From Nitrospira_E sp052156535 (GTDB lineage: Bacteria; Nitrospirota; Nitrospiria; Nitrospirales; UBA8639), in contig NZ_JBQKUP010000026.1 of the NCBI RefSeq assembly GCF_052156535.1, forward strand, positions 62,001-126,000: DNA of 64,000 nt, read 5' to 3'. The notes beneath the pieces were generated by a model. That model saw only the letters and a list, made by a program, of their open reading frames with translations. It ran no database searches and had not been told where the DNA came from. A program made the translations under genes and the position numbers. Shown piece by piece: positions 18,336 through 27,586 of the stretch (positions are counted from its first letter, which is position 1; the number at the start of each line of letters is the position of its first letter).

Positions 18336-19234
18336 TAGGATGTAAATAAATTTTCATAGAAATCATTTCTAGAGTCTTGGTTCATTTCCCTCTATCCCTA
18401 TCTTACGTATCCGACTTCCCTTCATCCATCTAAACTTTGACAAACGTTAGACACTGCAAGCGAAAGAATGTATTCATCTCATGATCATTCCAAAAATGAT
18501 GTACAAGATGCTGAAATAATTTTGAAATTAGCAAGTTGAGCTTCATGCGCTCCTGACATTTCTATCTTAATTCTTGCATTGACGGAGGTGAGTGAAGTAC
18601 GGCCATGAGGATTTGGCACTGATCCTTTCCATAGATCATTCCGGTCATGGGTCTATCGCACTTGGCCCGATGCGTCCTGTTGGAATGAAAAATTCTTTCT
18701 TTAATAGATATCCTCCACTTCAGGGCAATCATTGCCCCCCAACGGGCCGTATTCTGTATTAGGTTCCGCCGGATCAATGTGCTACTAAGGTGAAGAGGGT
18801 TTAGACCCTCATGGTCCCTTTAACCCTCTCACCTTCGTCTTTTGGACGGAGAAGAGGGGTCTTGGGATTCCTATTGTTCTGTTTAGGTGAATAGCAGGAG
18901 TGGATGTACCCGCGGAACACTTGATACTGAAGGGCAGGGTTCTGGAATAGTGAAGAGAGAAACCATAAGCGTCTGGTTTAAATTCCTTTCAAGGCATGGC
19001 GATCCTTTGAGAGAATTGGTATTTTAACCATGCTTCGATTCCCATCCGGCAGTCTGCACCATGAACGCAACTTCGGCCTCCTCTTTTCTGGGGGAATTGC
19101 CGAGGAGTGCTCTATGGCCCCATCGAATTAATTGAGAATAAGCTCCCGCAAGATGGAATTTAAAAGGTTATCAGGGAGCACTCAACCCATTGGACTCTGG
19201 TCCTATCATGACCTCTTTGGAGGGAACATGTGAA
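18336..19234. other. long non-coding gap upstream of the lipid cluster
   Basis: About 900 bp with no convincing gene. It holds TTTGACAAACGTTA at 18436-18449, 12 of 14 identical to one copy of the repeat in the 37.8-kb regulatory region. No clear -10 box accompanies it. A hairpin, GAGGGT-TTAG-ACCCTC, is at about 18797-18812. The remainder has no recognisable feature. The left part should contain the promoter of the lipid cluster. Confidence 0.45.
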
Positions 19235-20668
19235 TTACGATGCCAATTCAGAAAATGCTTTCAACGCTCGCTCCCTGGAATCGCTGAGCGTGACGATCGG
19301 TAGGGGATAATCTTCTCCAAGTTGCACACCCGCCTGCACTAACACTTTTTCAGGCGCTTCCCAAGGATTATGGAGATATTTGTCTGGCACTTTTTTTAAC
19401 TCGGGAATAAACCGTCGAACATACTCGCCAGTTTGATCAAACTTTTTCCCCTGCGTGACGGGGTTGAAAATTCTGAAATACGGTGCGGCATTGGCTCCAC
19501 AGCCTGCGATCCATTGCCAGCTGGCACTGTTGTTGGCAAGATCGGCATCAACTAATGTATCCCAGAACCAATCCTCCCCCAGATGCCAATGCAACATAAG
19601 GTTTTTGACCAGAAACGATCCGACAACCATGCGCACGCGGTTATGCATGTAACCGGTTTCCCACAGCTCCCGCATGCCGGCATCCACAATGGGGTATCCG
19701 GTTTGGCCTTGGTGCCATCTTTTCAGAGATTTCTGGTCCTTACGCCAGGGAAATTTATTAAATTTCTTTTGCAGATTTTTTCGGGGGAGGTCGGGGAAAT
19801 GGAAGAGCAGACTATGGGAAAACTCCCGCCATCCTAGCTCACTCAGAAAGGTTTCCCCGTCTTTCCGCCATCCTTCCGTGCCCATGCGTTGTTTGGCGGC
19901 ATACCACACCTCATTCGGTGAGATTTCTCCGAAATGCAGATGCGGCGATAATCGGGAGACATTATTTCCAGAAGGATAGTTCCGGCCTTCTTTGTACTGT
20001 TTGAGGCCGTTTTTGAGAAATGCCTTCAGTCGGGCCTGTGCCCCGGTTTCCCCGGGCTTCCAATGGTTTATGAATTTTTTGTGCCAGGGAACGGCCGGCA
20101 GTAGTTTTAAATCTATCAGTGCCACACCTCTGTGTGTGGATAGCTTTAAATCTTTTGGGGCTTTTGAGGGTCGTCGGGGTTCATTGCCATTTCCGAGACA
20201 TCCTTTTTGATAAAAGGGCGTGAACACCTTATAAGGAGTGCCGTCGCTTTTGAGCGCTGTTTGGGGTTCAAAAAGCAGGGAGCCGTTAAAGGTGTGCACC
20301 TCGATTCCTTTGGTCTGCAATGTCTCTTGAACGTCGTCATCGCTAGTGATTCGCCAGGGCTCGTAACACCGGTTCCAATAAATCGCTTCTGCTCCTGCCC
20401 CTTTGATGACGTCCATTAGTATGTTTTGTGCCGGTCCTGCCTTGAAGCATAGTTGGCCCTTCAAGGCTTCGTTCAGTGCCTTGAGACTTTCATGCAACCA
20501 CCACCGGCTGGCCCCCCCTAACTTCCATTCTCCGCAATTTTCCTCGTCCAAAATAAATAACGGGACAATAGGGTGCCCTGTTTGGTGGGCGGCCAACAGT
20601 GCCGGATTGTCCCTGATTCGTAAATCCTGCCGAAACCAGACGACGACAGGGGAGGTTTCTGTTGTCAT
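19235..20668 (-). CDS. phrB: deoxyribodipyrimidine photolyase (CPD photolyase)
   Basis: The 477-residue protein starts with the photolyase antenna domain (VVWFRQDLRIRDNPALLAA). It ends with the FAD domain: SRLSPHLHFGEISP, LGWREFSHSLLFHFP, GYPIVDAGMRELWETGYMHNR and LANNSASWQWIAG. These are all class I CPD photolyase signatures. It repairs pyrimidine dimers using blue light. It is intact, unlike the Fe-S homologue at 4.8-6.6 kb. It is flanked by DUF427, a common companion of light-stress genes, and its promoter region contains a 12-bp direct repeat. Confidence 0.93.
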   Translation of the reverse strand: MTTETSPVVVWFRQDLRIRDNPALLAAHQTGHPIVPLFILDEENCGEWKLGGASRWWLHESLKALNEALKGQLCFKAGPAQNILMDVIKGAGAEAIYWNRCYEPWRITSDDDVQETLQTKGIEVHTFNGSLLFEPQTALKSDGTPYKVFTPFYQKGCLGNGNEPRRPSKAPKDLKLSTHRGVALIDLKLLPAVPWHKKFINHWKPGETGAQARLKAFLKNGLKQYKEGRNYPSGNNVSRLSPHLHFGEISPNEVWYAAKQRMGTEGWRKDGETFLSELGWREFSHSLLFHFPDLPRKNLQKKFNKFPWRKDQKSLKRWHQGQTGYPIVDAGMRELWETGYMHNRVRMVVGSFLVKNLMLHWHLGEDWFWDTLVDADLANNSASWQWIAGCGANAAPYFRIFNPVTQGKKFDQTGEYVRRFIPELKKVPDKYLHNPWEAPEKVLVQAGVQLGEDYPLPIVTLSDSRERALKAFSELAS

Positions 20669-20746
20669 GTCTTATGCCTCCGGCGCTGCTCGAAGCCAAA
20701 AATTTAAGGCTCCACACTGCCTGCCAATTTTTTAACGATAACGGTC

Positions 20747-20781
20747 GTTGGCCGATCATACATGTTTTTGTTGGCCGATCA
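20747..20781. repeat. 12-bp direct repeat in the photolyase promoter region
   Basis: GTTGGCCGATCA occurs at 20747-20758 and again at 20770-20781, start-to-start 23 bp (about two helical turns). It lies between DUF427 and the photolyase gene. It could be a pair of regulator half-sites on one DNA face. No known binding consensus is recognised. Confidence 0.5.
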
Positions 20782-20811
20782 ACCTTCGTAATCTTTTTTT
20801 TTTAATTTGGC

Positions 20812-21327
20812 TTACCAGAATGCAGTGCCAGGTTCGCCTTTGAAGGGACCGAGGATTTTTGAGGTGATCCACCCGCCATAAAATTCACCAGACTGTGGTT
20901 TGACCTTTTGCTTTCCCACATAGCAGGTATCCACCTTCCCGGGATAAAATGCTAAATAATTGGAAATATCTTCAAACCCTGCCCGGGGATGTGGGTAACT
21001 CCATGCGGCATCTTGCGCCATTCGTTTCCCAATCTTAATTGACCAATAACGCGCCATTCCTTTCCACTCGCATACGGTTTGCCTTACGCTCAGCATCAGA
21101 TAGGCGATTCGGACATCAGTGGGGGGAAAATAATATACCGGAGGGATTCCGGTTTCGAGAATCCGATAGCCCTGGGTTGTTTCAGCCAAGACCAAACCCC
21201 CAAACTCAACTCTCATTTGTTGATGAACCCGCTGCAGTCTGGGTGGACGGGGGTAATTCCAAACAGACTCTTGCCCTCGCTTCGGGATCTGGATTTCCGG
21301 ATTTTGTTCAAAGATGAGTTTTTGCAT
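20812..21327 (-). CDS. DUF427 family protein
   Basis: The 171-residue protein shows family features: VEFGGLVLAETTQGYRIL, GIPPVYYFPPTDVR, CEWKGMARYWSI and WSYPHP. The DUF427 fold is a small beta-barrel with no proven role, and such genes recur with photolyases and cryptochromes. The gene stops 143 bp before the photolyase start, so the two may be separate units. Confidence 0.85.
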   Translation of the reverse strand: MQKLIFEQNPEIQIPKRGQESVWNYPRPPRLQRVHQQMRVEFGGLVLAETTQGYRILETGIPPVYYFPPTDVRIAYLMLSVRQTVCEWKGMARYWSIKIGKRMAQDAAWSYPHPRAGFEDISNYLAFYPGKVDTCYVGKQKVKPQSGEFYGGWITSKILGPFKGEPGTAFW

Positions 21328-22105
21328 TGTATTGTCCTAAGATATTGCAGAACAGATTAACGTCATTTCTGAAGTCACTCTATGCGTTTTGTCCTAATTA
21401 CCGAACAAGAAGCTCACGGTTTTAAGTATTTTCCTGGAATGCGTTCCCCCACTTCGTAGTGAGGAGATGAGTATTTCTCAGAGGTCAGAAGGTTTTTCTA
21501 TACTATAAGTTGACGGCAACCTGGTAGCCCAACAAAATTGTGACCCTTTCCTTCGCTTTTTATAAGTATTTTTGTAGAACATTGAGCCCTTTATTCCATT
21601 TAACTACACTAGTCACGTACTCTCCAAGGAGAACATCCAAAACCCTAGACAATTCTGCCGGACCTCATGTGTTGACGGAGGATTTCTGTCGAATGGAATA
21701 ATCAGTCTCTCTAGAACGGGATAGTTGGTTAATCAGCATGAATAAAGGAAAGTTGGTAGACCACAGGTTTATGGATTAAATCACGCGAACTTCCGGTGCA
21801 AACGAAATGTGACTTCGAAAAAGTGCAAAGGATACCTCAATGGTATCGAGAGGTGGACGTGTCAGGACACACCGATTGCGGGGGCAGGGGCTAATAGATG
21901 GTCGAGGTGTAAAGGGGCGTAAAGACTCAGGAATCTGCAATGCAGGAATATCCAACGACGGTGTAAGCCTGTTAGCTATTTTTCGCGAGAGTCTCTTGCC
22001 GGGAAATACGTAGCGGTGAGAATATAAAAGTCTTCAGCGGATATGACATAAGACACGGCTGGTCTCCCGTGAATGAAAATTGGCAGATAATTGCATCGTT
22101 AATCA
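21328..22105. other. non-coding gap between DUF427 and BLUF-PsiE genes
   Basis: A 780-bp stretch with no supportable gene on either strand. Part of it (about 21770-22040) is rich in short G/A-runs and repeats such as GGTATCGAGAGGTGG, and might be a structured RNA. I see no start, domain or terminator that would define one. Confidence 0.4.
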
Positions 22106-22990
22106 TTACAGATTATCCGGCTCACTCCAGGTGAGCCGTCTTTCGATGAGCCAGTAGGTGATACCCAAAGCCAACACGACCGCAGCAGTTCCAAAAATAT
22201 AGGGCGGGGTCATTTCTTTGAAATCGAATATGATCACTTTTCTGGCGATGGCCATTAATGCGGTCGCCACGACTAATTTAATGTGTATGACATCTTTGCG
22301 GATATAGAGGGTAATGTTAATGAAAATTTCTATGGCAATGAGTACGGCTAAAAAGGCGCCAAATGTGCTGACGATATCCCGAATGTTGAATGTGGTGAAA
22401 CTTGGCGAGATCAGTTTTGAATAGATGATATAGACGACATCAACCACTCCCCAGAGAATCGTAAAGACCATCAGCACGGCTAATACTCTGACTGCGGCCC
22501 GAATGGTCTGATGAAGGATTTGAATGAGGCGATCTTCCTCTTCAAGGGACAATTCTTCCTGCCCGATTTTTCTGATTCGGTCCTTACGAAAATGATCCAT
22601 CAAGGATTCCACAATGGTCCCGTGGCTTCCCAAAAATGCCGTATTGAAGTCTTTTTCCGATAGCGTTTCGAGGCCCTTGACGGCTTGAAAATCATCTCCG
22701 GAAACCCGTTTAAATCCCATGCTCCAATCAGAATATTCCCGGCGTTCGATGGTTTTTTTCTTGAGCACGTGAAAGTCAGTATGGCGTGGGTCCCGTTTGA
22801 TTTTCTCAATCAACGCATTGACCACCTTTTCTTCCCCCTCCATGATTTGGATAAAGGTTTTGTTCCCATATAGCAGCATCCCCGTAATGCCCGATTGGGC
22901 ATTGTTTTCGCGGCTAATCCTCAGAATATCCTCCAAATCATCCTGAGACATGGATCTCGTGGCCGAACTGATATAGGAAATTTGGATCAT
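22106..22990 (-). CDS. BLUF blue-light sensor fused to a PsiE-like membrane domain
   Basis: The 294-residue protein has a complete BLUF domain at residues 1-100: Tyr6 (ISYISSA), Asn30, Gln48 (TFIQIMEG), Trp89 and Met91 (DWSMGF). These spacings equal those of the known photoreceptors. A hydrophilic linker (about 130-160) leads to a four-helix membrane domain (about 165-290). Its core (ALMAIARKVIIFDF) matches the phosphate-starvation-inducible PsiE family. BLUF domains bind flavin and change hydrogen bonding after blue light, so this looks like a membrane-bound light-sensing protein. The fusion partner's role is unknown. It has no close same-strand neighbour. Confidence 0.85.
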   Translation of the reverse strand: MIQISYISSATRSMSQDDLEDILRISRENNAQSGITGMLLYGNKTFIQIMEGEEKVVNALIEKIKRDPRHTDFHVLKKKTIERREYSDWSMGFKRVSGDDFQAVKGLETLSEKDFNTAFLGSHGTIVESLMDHFRKDRIRKIGQEELSLEEEDRLIQILHQTIRAAVRVLAVLMVFTILWGVVDVVYIIYSKLISPSFTTFNIRDIVSTFGAFLAVLIAIEIFINITLYIRKDVIHIKLVVATALMAIARKVIIFDFKEMTPPYIFGTAAVVLALGITYWLIERRLTWSEPDNL

Positions 22991-23393
22991 CGGTTAAATT
23001 CCCCCTTTATCTGGGTTGAAAGGCTATGATGTCGTTTCTAGATTGTAACCGCAGAAGAATGAGTCCGGTAGGTCATATGGCACAGAAGAAGGACGGGGAT
23101 TGGGACAGTTTCCCACTTAAGCGCTAAGAGGATAGACTCCGATTTTAGCAGGAGAAATCGTTTCTTAAGGCACGGAAATATTTCAACTCAAAAATTAGTG
23201 AAAACTCCACACTTGGAAAGTTGGGATTGAGAGCAAGGCCAAGTATCTCCGTTTCTTGGCACCTGATGGGCGCAGTCAAAATTGAACTGACATACCCTCG
23301 AAGGACGTGCCACCACTAAGTTTTCCAGAGGTCTATCCGCCTAAACCCCAGATTGCTGTGAGATTTGCAGTACTGGAGGGTTTCCGATTTCTT
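22991..23393. other. non-coding gap
   Basis: About 400 bp without a recognisable gene, between the BLUF-PsiE start and the end of the NxrC-like pseudogene. Part may be promoter of the BLUF gene. No repeat or structured RNA stands out. Confidence 0.4.
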
Positions 23394-24325
23394 CTAATTC
23401 GGCTTTTGAGCGGTAACCCAGGTCGAAATCTCATTCATCCCATTACGCTCTACATTCGAGCCGTCCTGCACGGTAAAGGCCACCGGAAAGCTTGAACCGG
23501 ATTTAAGCTGGAGATCACTGGGATCATCAGTCGTCAAGGATCGTTTCATGACGACCCGCCACGTTGGTCCATTGCAGCACCCTCCCTTAAGGGCACTATA
23601 CGGTTCCAATAATTTGTTGCCCAGCACGTTTTGTGTCGCCCGGGTGAGAGTGCTAAAGCCATTGGCGTTCAGATCTTCTACCGAACTGATCCGGAGTGAA
23701 GGGTCTGACATGATATTTCCAGACCAGATGCCCTCATAAAAGGGTCCGGAGCTTCGTCCGGTTCGATTCGTATATGTGACGCCCCGTGAGGGTTTCTTAT
23801 AATAGTAGTCCCAGACGATTGAGGGGGTATTGTTGATCCACGTCCCACATGCCGGCCACTCCATCGCCGAGGTCCTTTTGCCATTCAGCGTTCCATCGCC
23901 AAATATTGACGGTTCCTCCCGATTGACCCATGCACTGAAAGGGGGGGGGCGCTTCGGAATCCTGAACCGGAAATTGGATGGCCATTTGATCTTAAAACCT
24001 TGTGGCCCAATAACCCCTCGTTAGAAAACCAGTTATTGGCCACAGTCGCCCGGATACCAATATCATTCCCCTTGGTCGCCATCTTCACCATAACAGTCTT
24101 CACCGAGATGGTGGGATGCATAGGGGTGGCGATGGTCTGCCCGCTCAATGGCACGACCACTCCGGGGACGGATTCCAAAATTGGATTTGCCGCATCCATC
24201 GCGATGTCTCCTGTGATGGAAGCAATGGGAATCGTCACCGGTTGGCTCACGGCCAGAGGGATGCCGACCATGGCGAAAAGACCCCCTATGGCCAGAACTC
24301 CGAAGACGAGCATGATTGAGGCCAT
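23394..24325 (-). pseudogene. NxrC-like/EB_dh haem-domain protein, degraded by frameshifts
   Basis: Three overlapping frames give consecutive parts of one protein. The first is MASIMLVFGVLAIGG (signal or anchor), then ILESVPGVVVPLSGQ and MHPTISVKTVMVKMAT. The second has MAIQFPVQDSEAPPPF and GGTVNIWRWNAEWQKD. The third has IVWDYYYKK, PFYEGIWSGN and CCNGPTWRVVM. These are features of the ethylbenzene-dehydrogenase-type haem b domain, the gamma subunit family of type II DMSO reductase enzymes, which includes NxrC of nitrite oxidoreductase. One break lies near 23975-24010, where GFKDQMAIQFP would be expected. A second lies at the C5 run near 23825. No nxrA or nxrB is present here, so the gene appears to be a decayed extra copy. 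Confidence 0.75.
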
Positions 24326-24442
24326 TGGGCGTTGCTATGTGGGATTCATTATATTTCTTCTTTACGCTGAACGGTCATTTCCCAATATTTCCGATTCTTG
24401 GGAAATATCCACTTGGAACATTGTTCTCACACCGGTGACGAA

Positions 24443-25081
24443 TCAGCACCAAACTTTTTTAAGCCTGAGGTTCCTTGATAGCTTGGCTTCTGCCAGCCGA
24501 TAACGACTCCAAAGACCGATGGAGGCGATGCCGCCGGCCAAAATCATGAAAGTCCCCAAAAAAAATGTTAACGGTTGGGTCATGCGATGATTCCTCCTTT
24601 TCAAGAATGGAAAAGGCAATGAAATGTTTGTAAGGGACAATGATGCAGGTTCTTGTCCCCACAAGTTGACGCTCACCTCGTGAATGATTTTTTCCCACGC
24701 TGATTCCATGGCAGGGCTCCAGGCATCTTCCGCTAACTCAGAGAAAATGTCCAAATATGTTTCCGCCATCCTGAGCAGTTGTTGAGGTTCCAGGTGGTTC
24801 ACCGTTGTGGGAAGCAGGTCTGTCCATTGTTCTCTGATGGATGAATGAATTTTTCCGCATGAGCGGATTTCCCTTATGATCGTATCGAGAATCTGGACGA
24901 TTCGCCTGCTGAATGGTTGTAGTCCCATTGTGAGGAGAGAGCTTGTGACTTCAGGATGATCCCGCAACAGGCGATGAAAAAGCTTGTCGGCAAAAGCATC
25001 CTCAGCGTCCTTAATCCATCCTAGGCCACATTCCAGAATATGAATGTCTGTATCTGAAAATTTGGGGGTAATTTGATCCAT
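24443..25081 (-). CDS. globin-like protein with C-terminal membrane helix
   Basis: Start ATG at 25081 (a GTG at 25135 is the alternative). About 150 residues have globin-like helices: ADKLFHRLLRDHPEVTSS, RRIVQILDTIIREI and AWSPAMESAWEKIIHEV. The last two stretches match the G and H helices. The helix-F region that should carry the proximal His reads LLPTTVNHLEPQQL, with no His where it is usual, so haem binding is doubtful. A hydrophobic C-terminal segment (FFLGTFMILAGGIASIGLW) should anchor it in the membrane. It sits just upstream of the NxrC-like pseudogene and may be its former partner. Confidence 0.6.
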   Translation of the reverse strand: MDQITPKFSDTDIHILECGLGWIKDAEDAFADKLFHRLLRDHPEVTSSLLTMGLQPFSRRIVQILDTIIREIRSCGKIHSSIREQWTDLLPTTVNHLEPQQLLRMAETYLDIFSELAEDAWSPAMESAWEKIIHEVSVNLWGQEPASLSLTNISLPFPFLKRRNHRMTQPLTFFLGTFMILAGGIASIGLWSRYRLAEAKLSRNLRLKKVWC

Positions 25082-25309
25082 GTCAAGGTGCCTTTCCTTA
25101 AGGTCTCTGAATGTTGTTCCTTTTTCAGTGTACACCCTGGAGTCTGACGGAGGCTAAAAGGAGGCCGAAGGGAAATGGAGAAACCTTAGACAAACGGACC
25201 GCCCAATCTCCGCATGTGCGTGTCTGAAGGCAGCCCCTCTCAATGGCAGACATCGAAATTCAAATGTTGTCGGGCGGGGAATTCTAGAAAACAGGGAGAA
25301 TGCCGGATA

Positions 25310-26560
25310 TCATGCCTCCAGCCATTTTCGAATATCCTCCGCCGCACGGCGACCGGAAAAGATGGCTCCATCGATAGTCCCGGTGGCGCAAAAATCTCCA
25401 CAGACGAAGACGCCATCCTGAACATGTGTCTGACGGGAGAACGGGTTAGGAAATGGTGGGACCTGGACGGGTTGAGCGGCTGCGATGTGATAGGCGCGAA
25501 TTGGCTGCCAGTCTTCTACTGGTGAGCCAAACCATTCCCGCAATTGTTGGCGAACCCGGGTGGCAAGGTCTTTTTTTGAAGAATCATCATGGTTGAGCAC
25601 TGAAACGGAGATCAACTGGCTTTTGGACGTGGAATAGGTCGGGGCGATTTGAGTGAGGACACAGAGATTATTGATTGGACCGGCTCCCTCTCCGTTCAAT
25701 AATAGAAATGGCCCTGAAAATGGCGCCTCAGGGGCGCCATAGTAGAGACAGGTCACGCGGCGATAGGGAGATGATTTGAGGCCGGGAACAAGTCTCGTTG
25801 CGGCTGGTCCGTCGGTAGCCAGGACAATGGCGCGAGCGGATAGGACTTCCCCGGATTCCAAGGTTACCGATGTCTTCTGAATGGATGTGACCCTCGCTTG
25901 AGTTCGAATTTGTCCTGCTGGAAGACGGGATACCAGTTGTCGGGGTATGGTTCCCATCCCCCTGCCGGGAAGTGAAATGTTTCCAGACGCAAACATTCGA
26001 AAGAGAAATTCCGCCATACGACTGGAAGTCTGTAATTCCGGATCCAAAAATACACCACCAAGAAATGGTCGAAAAAATCGTTCGATCATGGAGGAAGAAA
26101 ATCCGAAATTTTTGAGGTGTTGGAATGTTGAGGTTTCGGGCCTTTGAAACAGATCGTTCAGATTTCCTGACCGGGCCAGATGGCGAAATGTTGCCATTCG
26201 AATTTTATCTGAAAGGGTACCAACAGGAGTGAAAAGCGCCTGAATGCTCTGCATGGGATGACGAAAGGGATCCGGCATTCGATGCCATTTTCCAAGACAC
26301 CGAATCACCGCACCAGGGAAAAAATGATGAAGCTCGAGGGAAGGATAATCCAGCATGCGTTTGGCTTCAGGATAAGCCGTGGAAAAAACCTGGAAGCCCC
26401 GGTCTAAAATGAAGCCGTCGAGGTGATCTGATCCAATTCGCCCTCCTACCTCTTCGGATGCTTCCAGAAGTAAAAAATCTATCCCATGATCCGCTAAGGT
26501 ATTTGCGCAGGAAAGTCCGGCAAGGCCGGCTCCGATAATGAGCACATCAGCATTCATCAT
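25310..26560 (-). CDS. FAD-dependent oxidoreductase, phytoene-desaturase/amine-oxidase fold
   Basis: The 416-residue protein has an N-terminal Rossmann motif (VLIIGAGLAGLSCANTL), LLEASEEVGGRIGSDHLDGF and a C-terminal FAD loop (VFVCGDFCATGTIDGAIFSG). The fold is shared by protoporphyrinogen oxidase, carotenoid desaturases and amine oxidases. The substrate cannot be told from sequence. A second FAD enzyme of the same superfamily lies in the lipid cluster. It follows VOC, CbiX and the B12-type regulator on one strand, spaced by 55-70 bp. Confidence 0.85.
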   Translation of the reverse strand: MMNADVLIIGAGLAGLSCANTLADHGIDFLLLEASEEVGGRIGSDHLDGFILDRGFQVFSTAYPEAKRMLDYPSLELHHFFPGAVIRCLGKWHRMPDPFRHPMQSIQALFTPVGTLSDKIRMATFRHLARSGNLNDLFQRPETSTFQHLKNFGFSSSMIERFFRPFLGGVFLDPELQTSSRMAEFLFRMFASGNISLPGRGMGTIPRQLVSRLPAGQIRTQARVTSIQKTSVTLESGEVLSARAIVLATDGPAATRLVPGLKSSPYRRVTCLYYGAPEAPFSGPFLLLNGEGAGPINNLCVLTQIAPTYSTSKSQLISVSVLNHDDSSKKDLATRVRQQLREWFGSPVEDWQPIRAYHIAAAQPVQVPPFPNPFSRQTHVQDGVFVCGDFCATGTIDGAIFSGRRAAEDIRKWLEA

Positions 26561-26629
26561 AGAAGATGTGTGTTTTTTTAGGCCCAGGAGGATAAAAGGA
26601 TATGCCTGCTGTGTCGAAAGACCTGCAAA

Positions 26630-26986
26630 TTATGACTCTTCTAACACCTCAATGGAATTGCCGAAGGCATCGGTGATGTAAACCGAATTGAGTCCGTCAC
26701 GATGGGTAACAAGCTCTCCAAATTTGTGGGCATCTGGACGACTGAGCGCAAAATGAGACGGATGTTCCCGAGGAAGGACCAGGGCGAGCTTGGTATTGGC
26801 GAAGGCCAGAAGCGCCCAGGTGTCATCGATATAATCGACACAACAGTTGAAACGGGAGGTATACCATTCAACCGCTTCGGCCACATTGGGGACGGGAATC
26901 GCCACATGATGGATGGTATCCAGTTTTGGGGATTTCTGCGGGGGCTTTTGCTTGTTGGTCAAGGTGCGTTGCCCTTTCGCTGCCAT
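26630..26986 (-). CDS. VOC (glyoxalase/bleomycin resistance fold) family protein
   Basis: The ATG at 26986 is preferred over an upstream TTG. After a basic leader of about 25 residues, the single VOC unit reads IHHVAIPVPNVAEAVEWY, ALLAFANTKLALV and VYITDAFGNSIEVLEE. The last has the Glu metal ligand typical of the family. One VOC unit usually functions as a dimer, and the reaction is unknown. It is in the same orientation between CbiX and the FAD enzyme. Confidence 0.8.
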   Translation of the reverse strand: MAAKGQRTLTNKQKPPQKSPKLDTIHHVAIPVPNVAEAVEWYTSRFNCCVDYIDDTWALLAFANTKLALVLPREHPSHFALSRPDAHKFGELVTHRDGLNSVYITDAFGNSIEVLEES

Positions 26987-27041
26987 GCGCTTTTGCTTAC
27001 CTCTTTTTGCGAGTATTCCCGAAGGGGGCAAGAATGACAGC

Positions 27042-27551
27042 CTATGAAAATTGTTGGATGTGCTCCATCAGCATTTTTGAGACCTTTTCCAGATTATAGG
27101 GCCAGGCATAGATGAGAGTGATTTTCGGATGTTTCTTGCGGAGTTCTTCCAGTTCTTCGGGGATTTCACTTTCGGAATGCGATCCTCCGGGAGTAAACAT
27201 GGTCGAAACCACTGTAATAGTCTGTGCTCCCTGGCGAATGAGGGATTCCACCGCTTCGGCCAGTGTGGGTCCACAAAACTCGTTATACGCCAGGCCAAAC
27301 AAGGATCCATTCAAAAGTGGCTTCATTACGGCTCCGAGGGTTTCGAGGCCGGCCTTGTAAGGATCTGTCTCAGGGGTCCGCGGCCATGTGCGGACTTTGG
27401 TGTCCAACTCTAATTCTTCGGGCGACATGGGACTGCCCGTTGCCCTTCGCTGGGCTTCAAGGCGTTTCAGTTTTGTAATGAGATCAGCCGGGTAGCCTTT
27501 GGGAATGCCTCCGTGTCCGACAAGAAGAATAGCTTTTTTAGGTTCTGACAT
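27042..27551 (-). CDS. CbiX-type sirohydrochlorin chelatase-like protein
   Basis: The 169-residue protein contains ILLVGHGG at the N-terminus and TITVVSTMFTPGGSHSESEIP, two metal-binding motifs of the CbiX/SirB/HemH-like chelatase fold. These single-domain forms insert Co or Fe into sirohydrochlorin or related rings on the cobalamin, siroheme or haem route. Its position 35 bp after a B12-domain regulator is suggestive of a link between cobalamin and that sensor. Confidence 0.8.
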   Translation of the reverse strand: MSEPKKAILLVGHGGIPKGYPADLITKLKRLEAQRRATGSPMSPEELELDTKVRTWPRTPETDPYKAGLETLGAVMKPLLNGSLFGLAYNEFCGPTLAEAVESLIRQGAQTITVVSTMFTPGGSHSESEIPEELEELRKKHPKITLIYAWPYNLEKVSKMLMEHIQQFS

Positions 27552-27586
27552 GTTGCGGACTCCTTACTGTTGCCAGGAGAGAATTA

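Noticed and set aside
18437..18465. Sigma70 promoter at TTGACA in the 18.4-kb gap
   Set aside because: No -10-like hexamer occurs 16-18 bases on, and no plus-strand gene follows.
21770..22040. Possible group II intron or structured RNA
   Set aside because: The repeats and purine-rich stretches resemble intron domain I in style, but no domain V, reverse transcriptase or splice ends were found.
24000..24503. 167-codon plus-strand frame
   Set aside because: It is antisense to the NxrC-like pseudogene, whose conserved motifs are on the minus strand.
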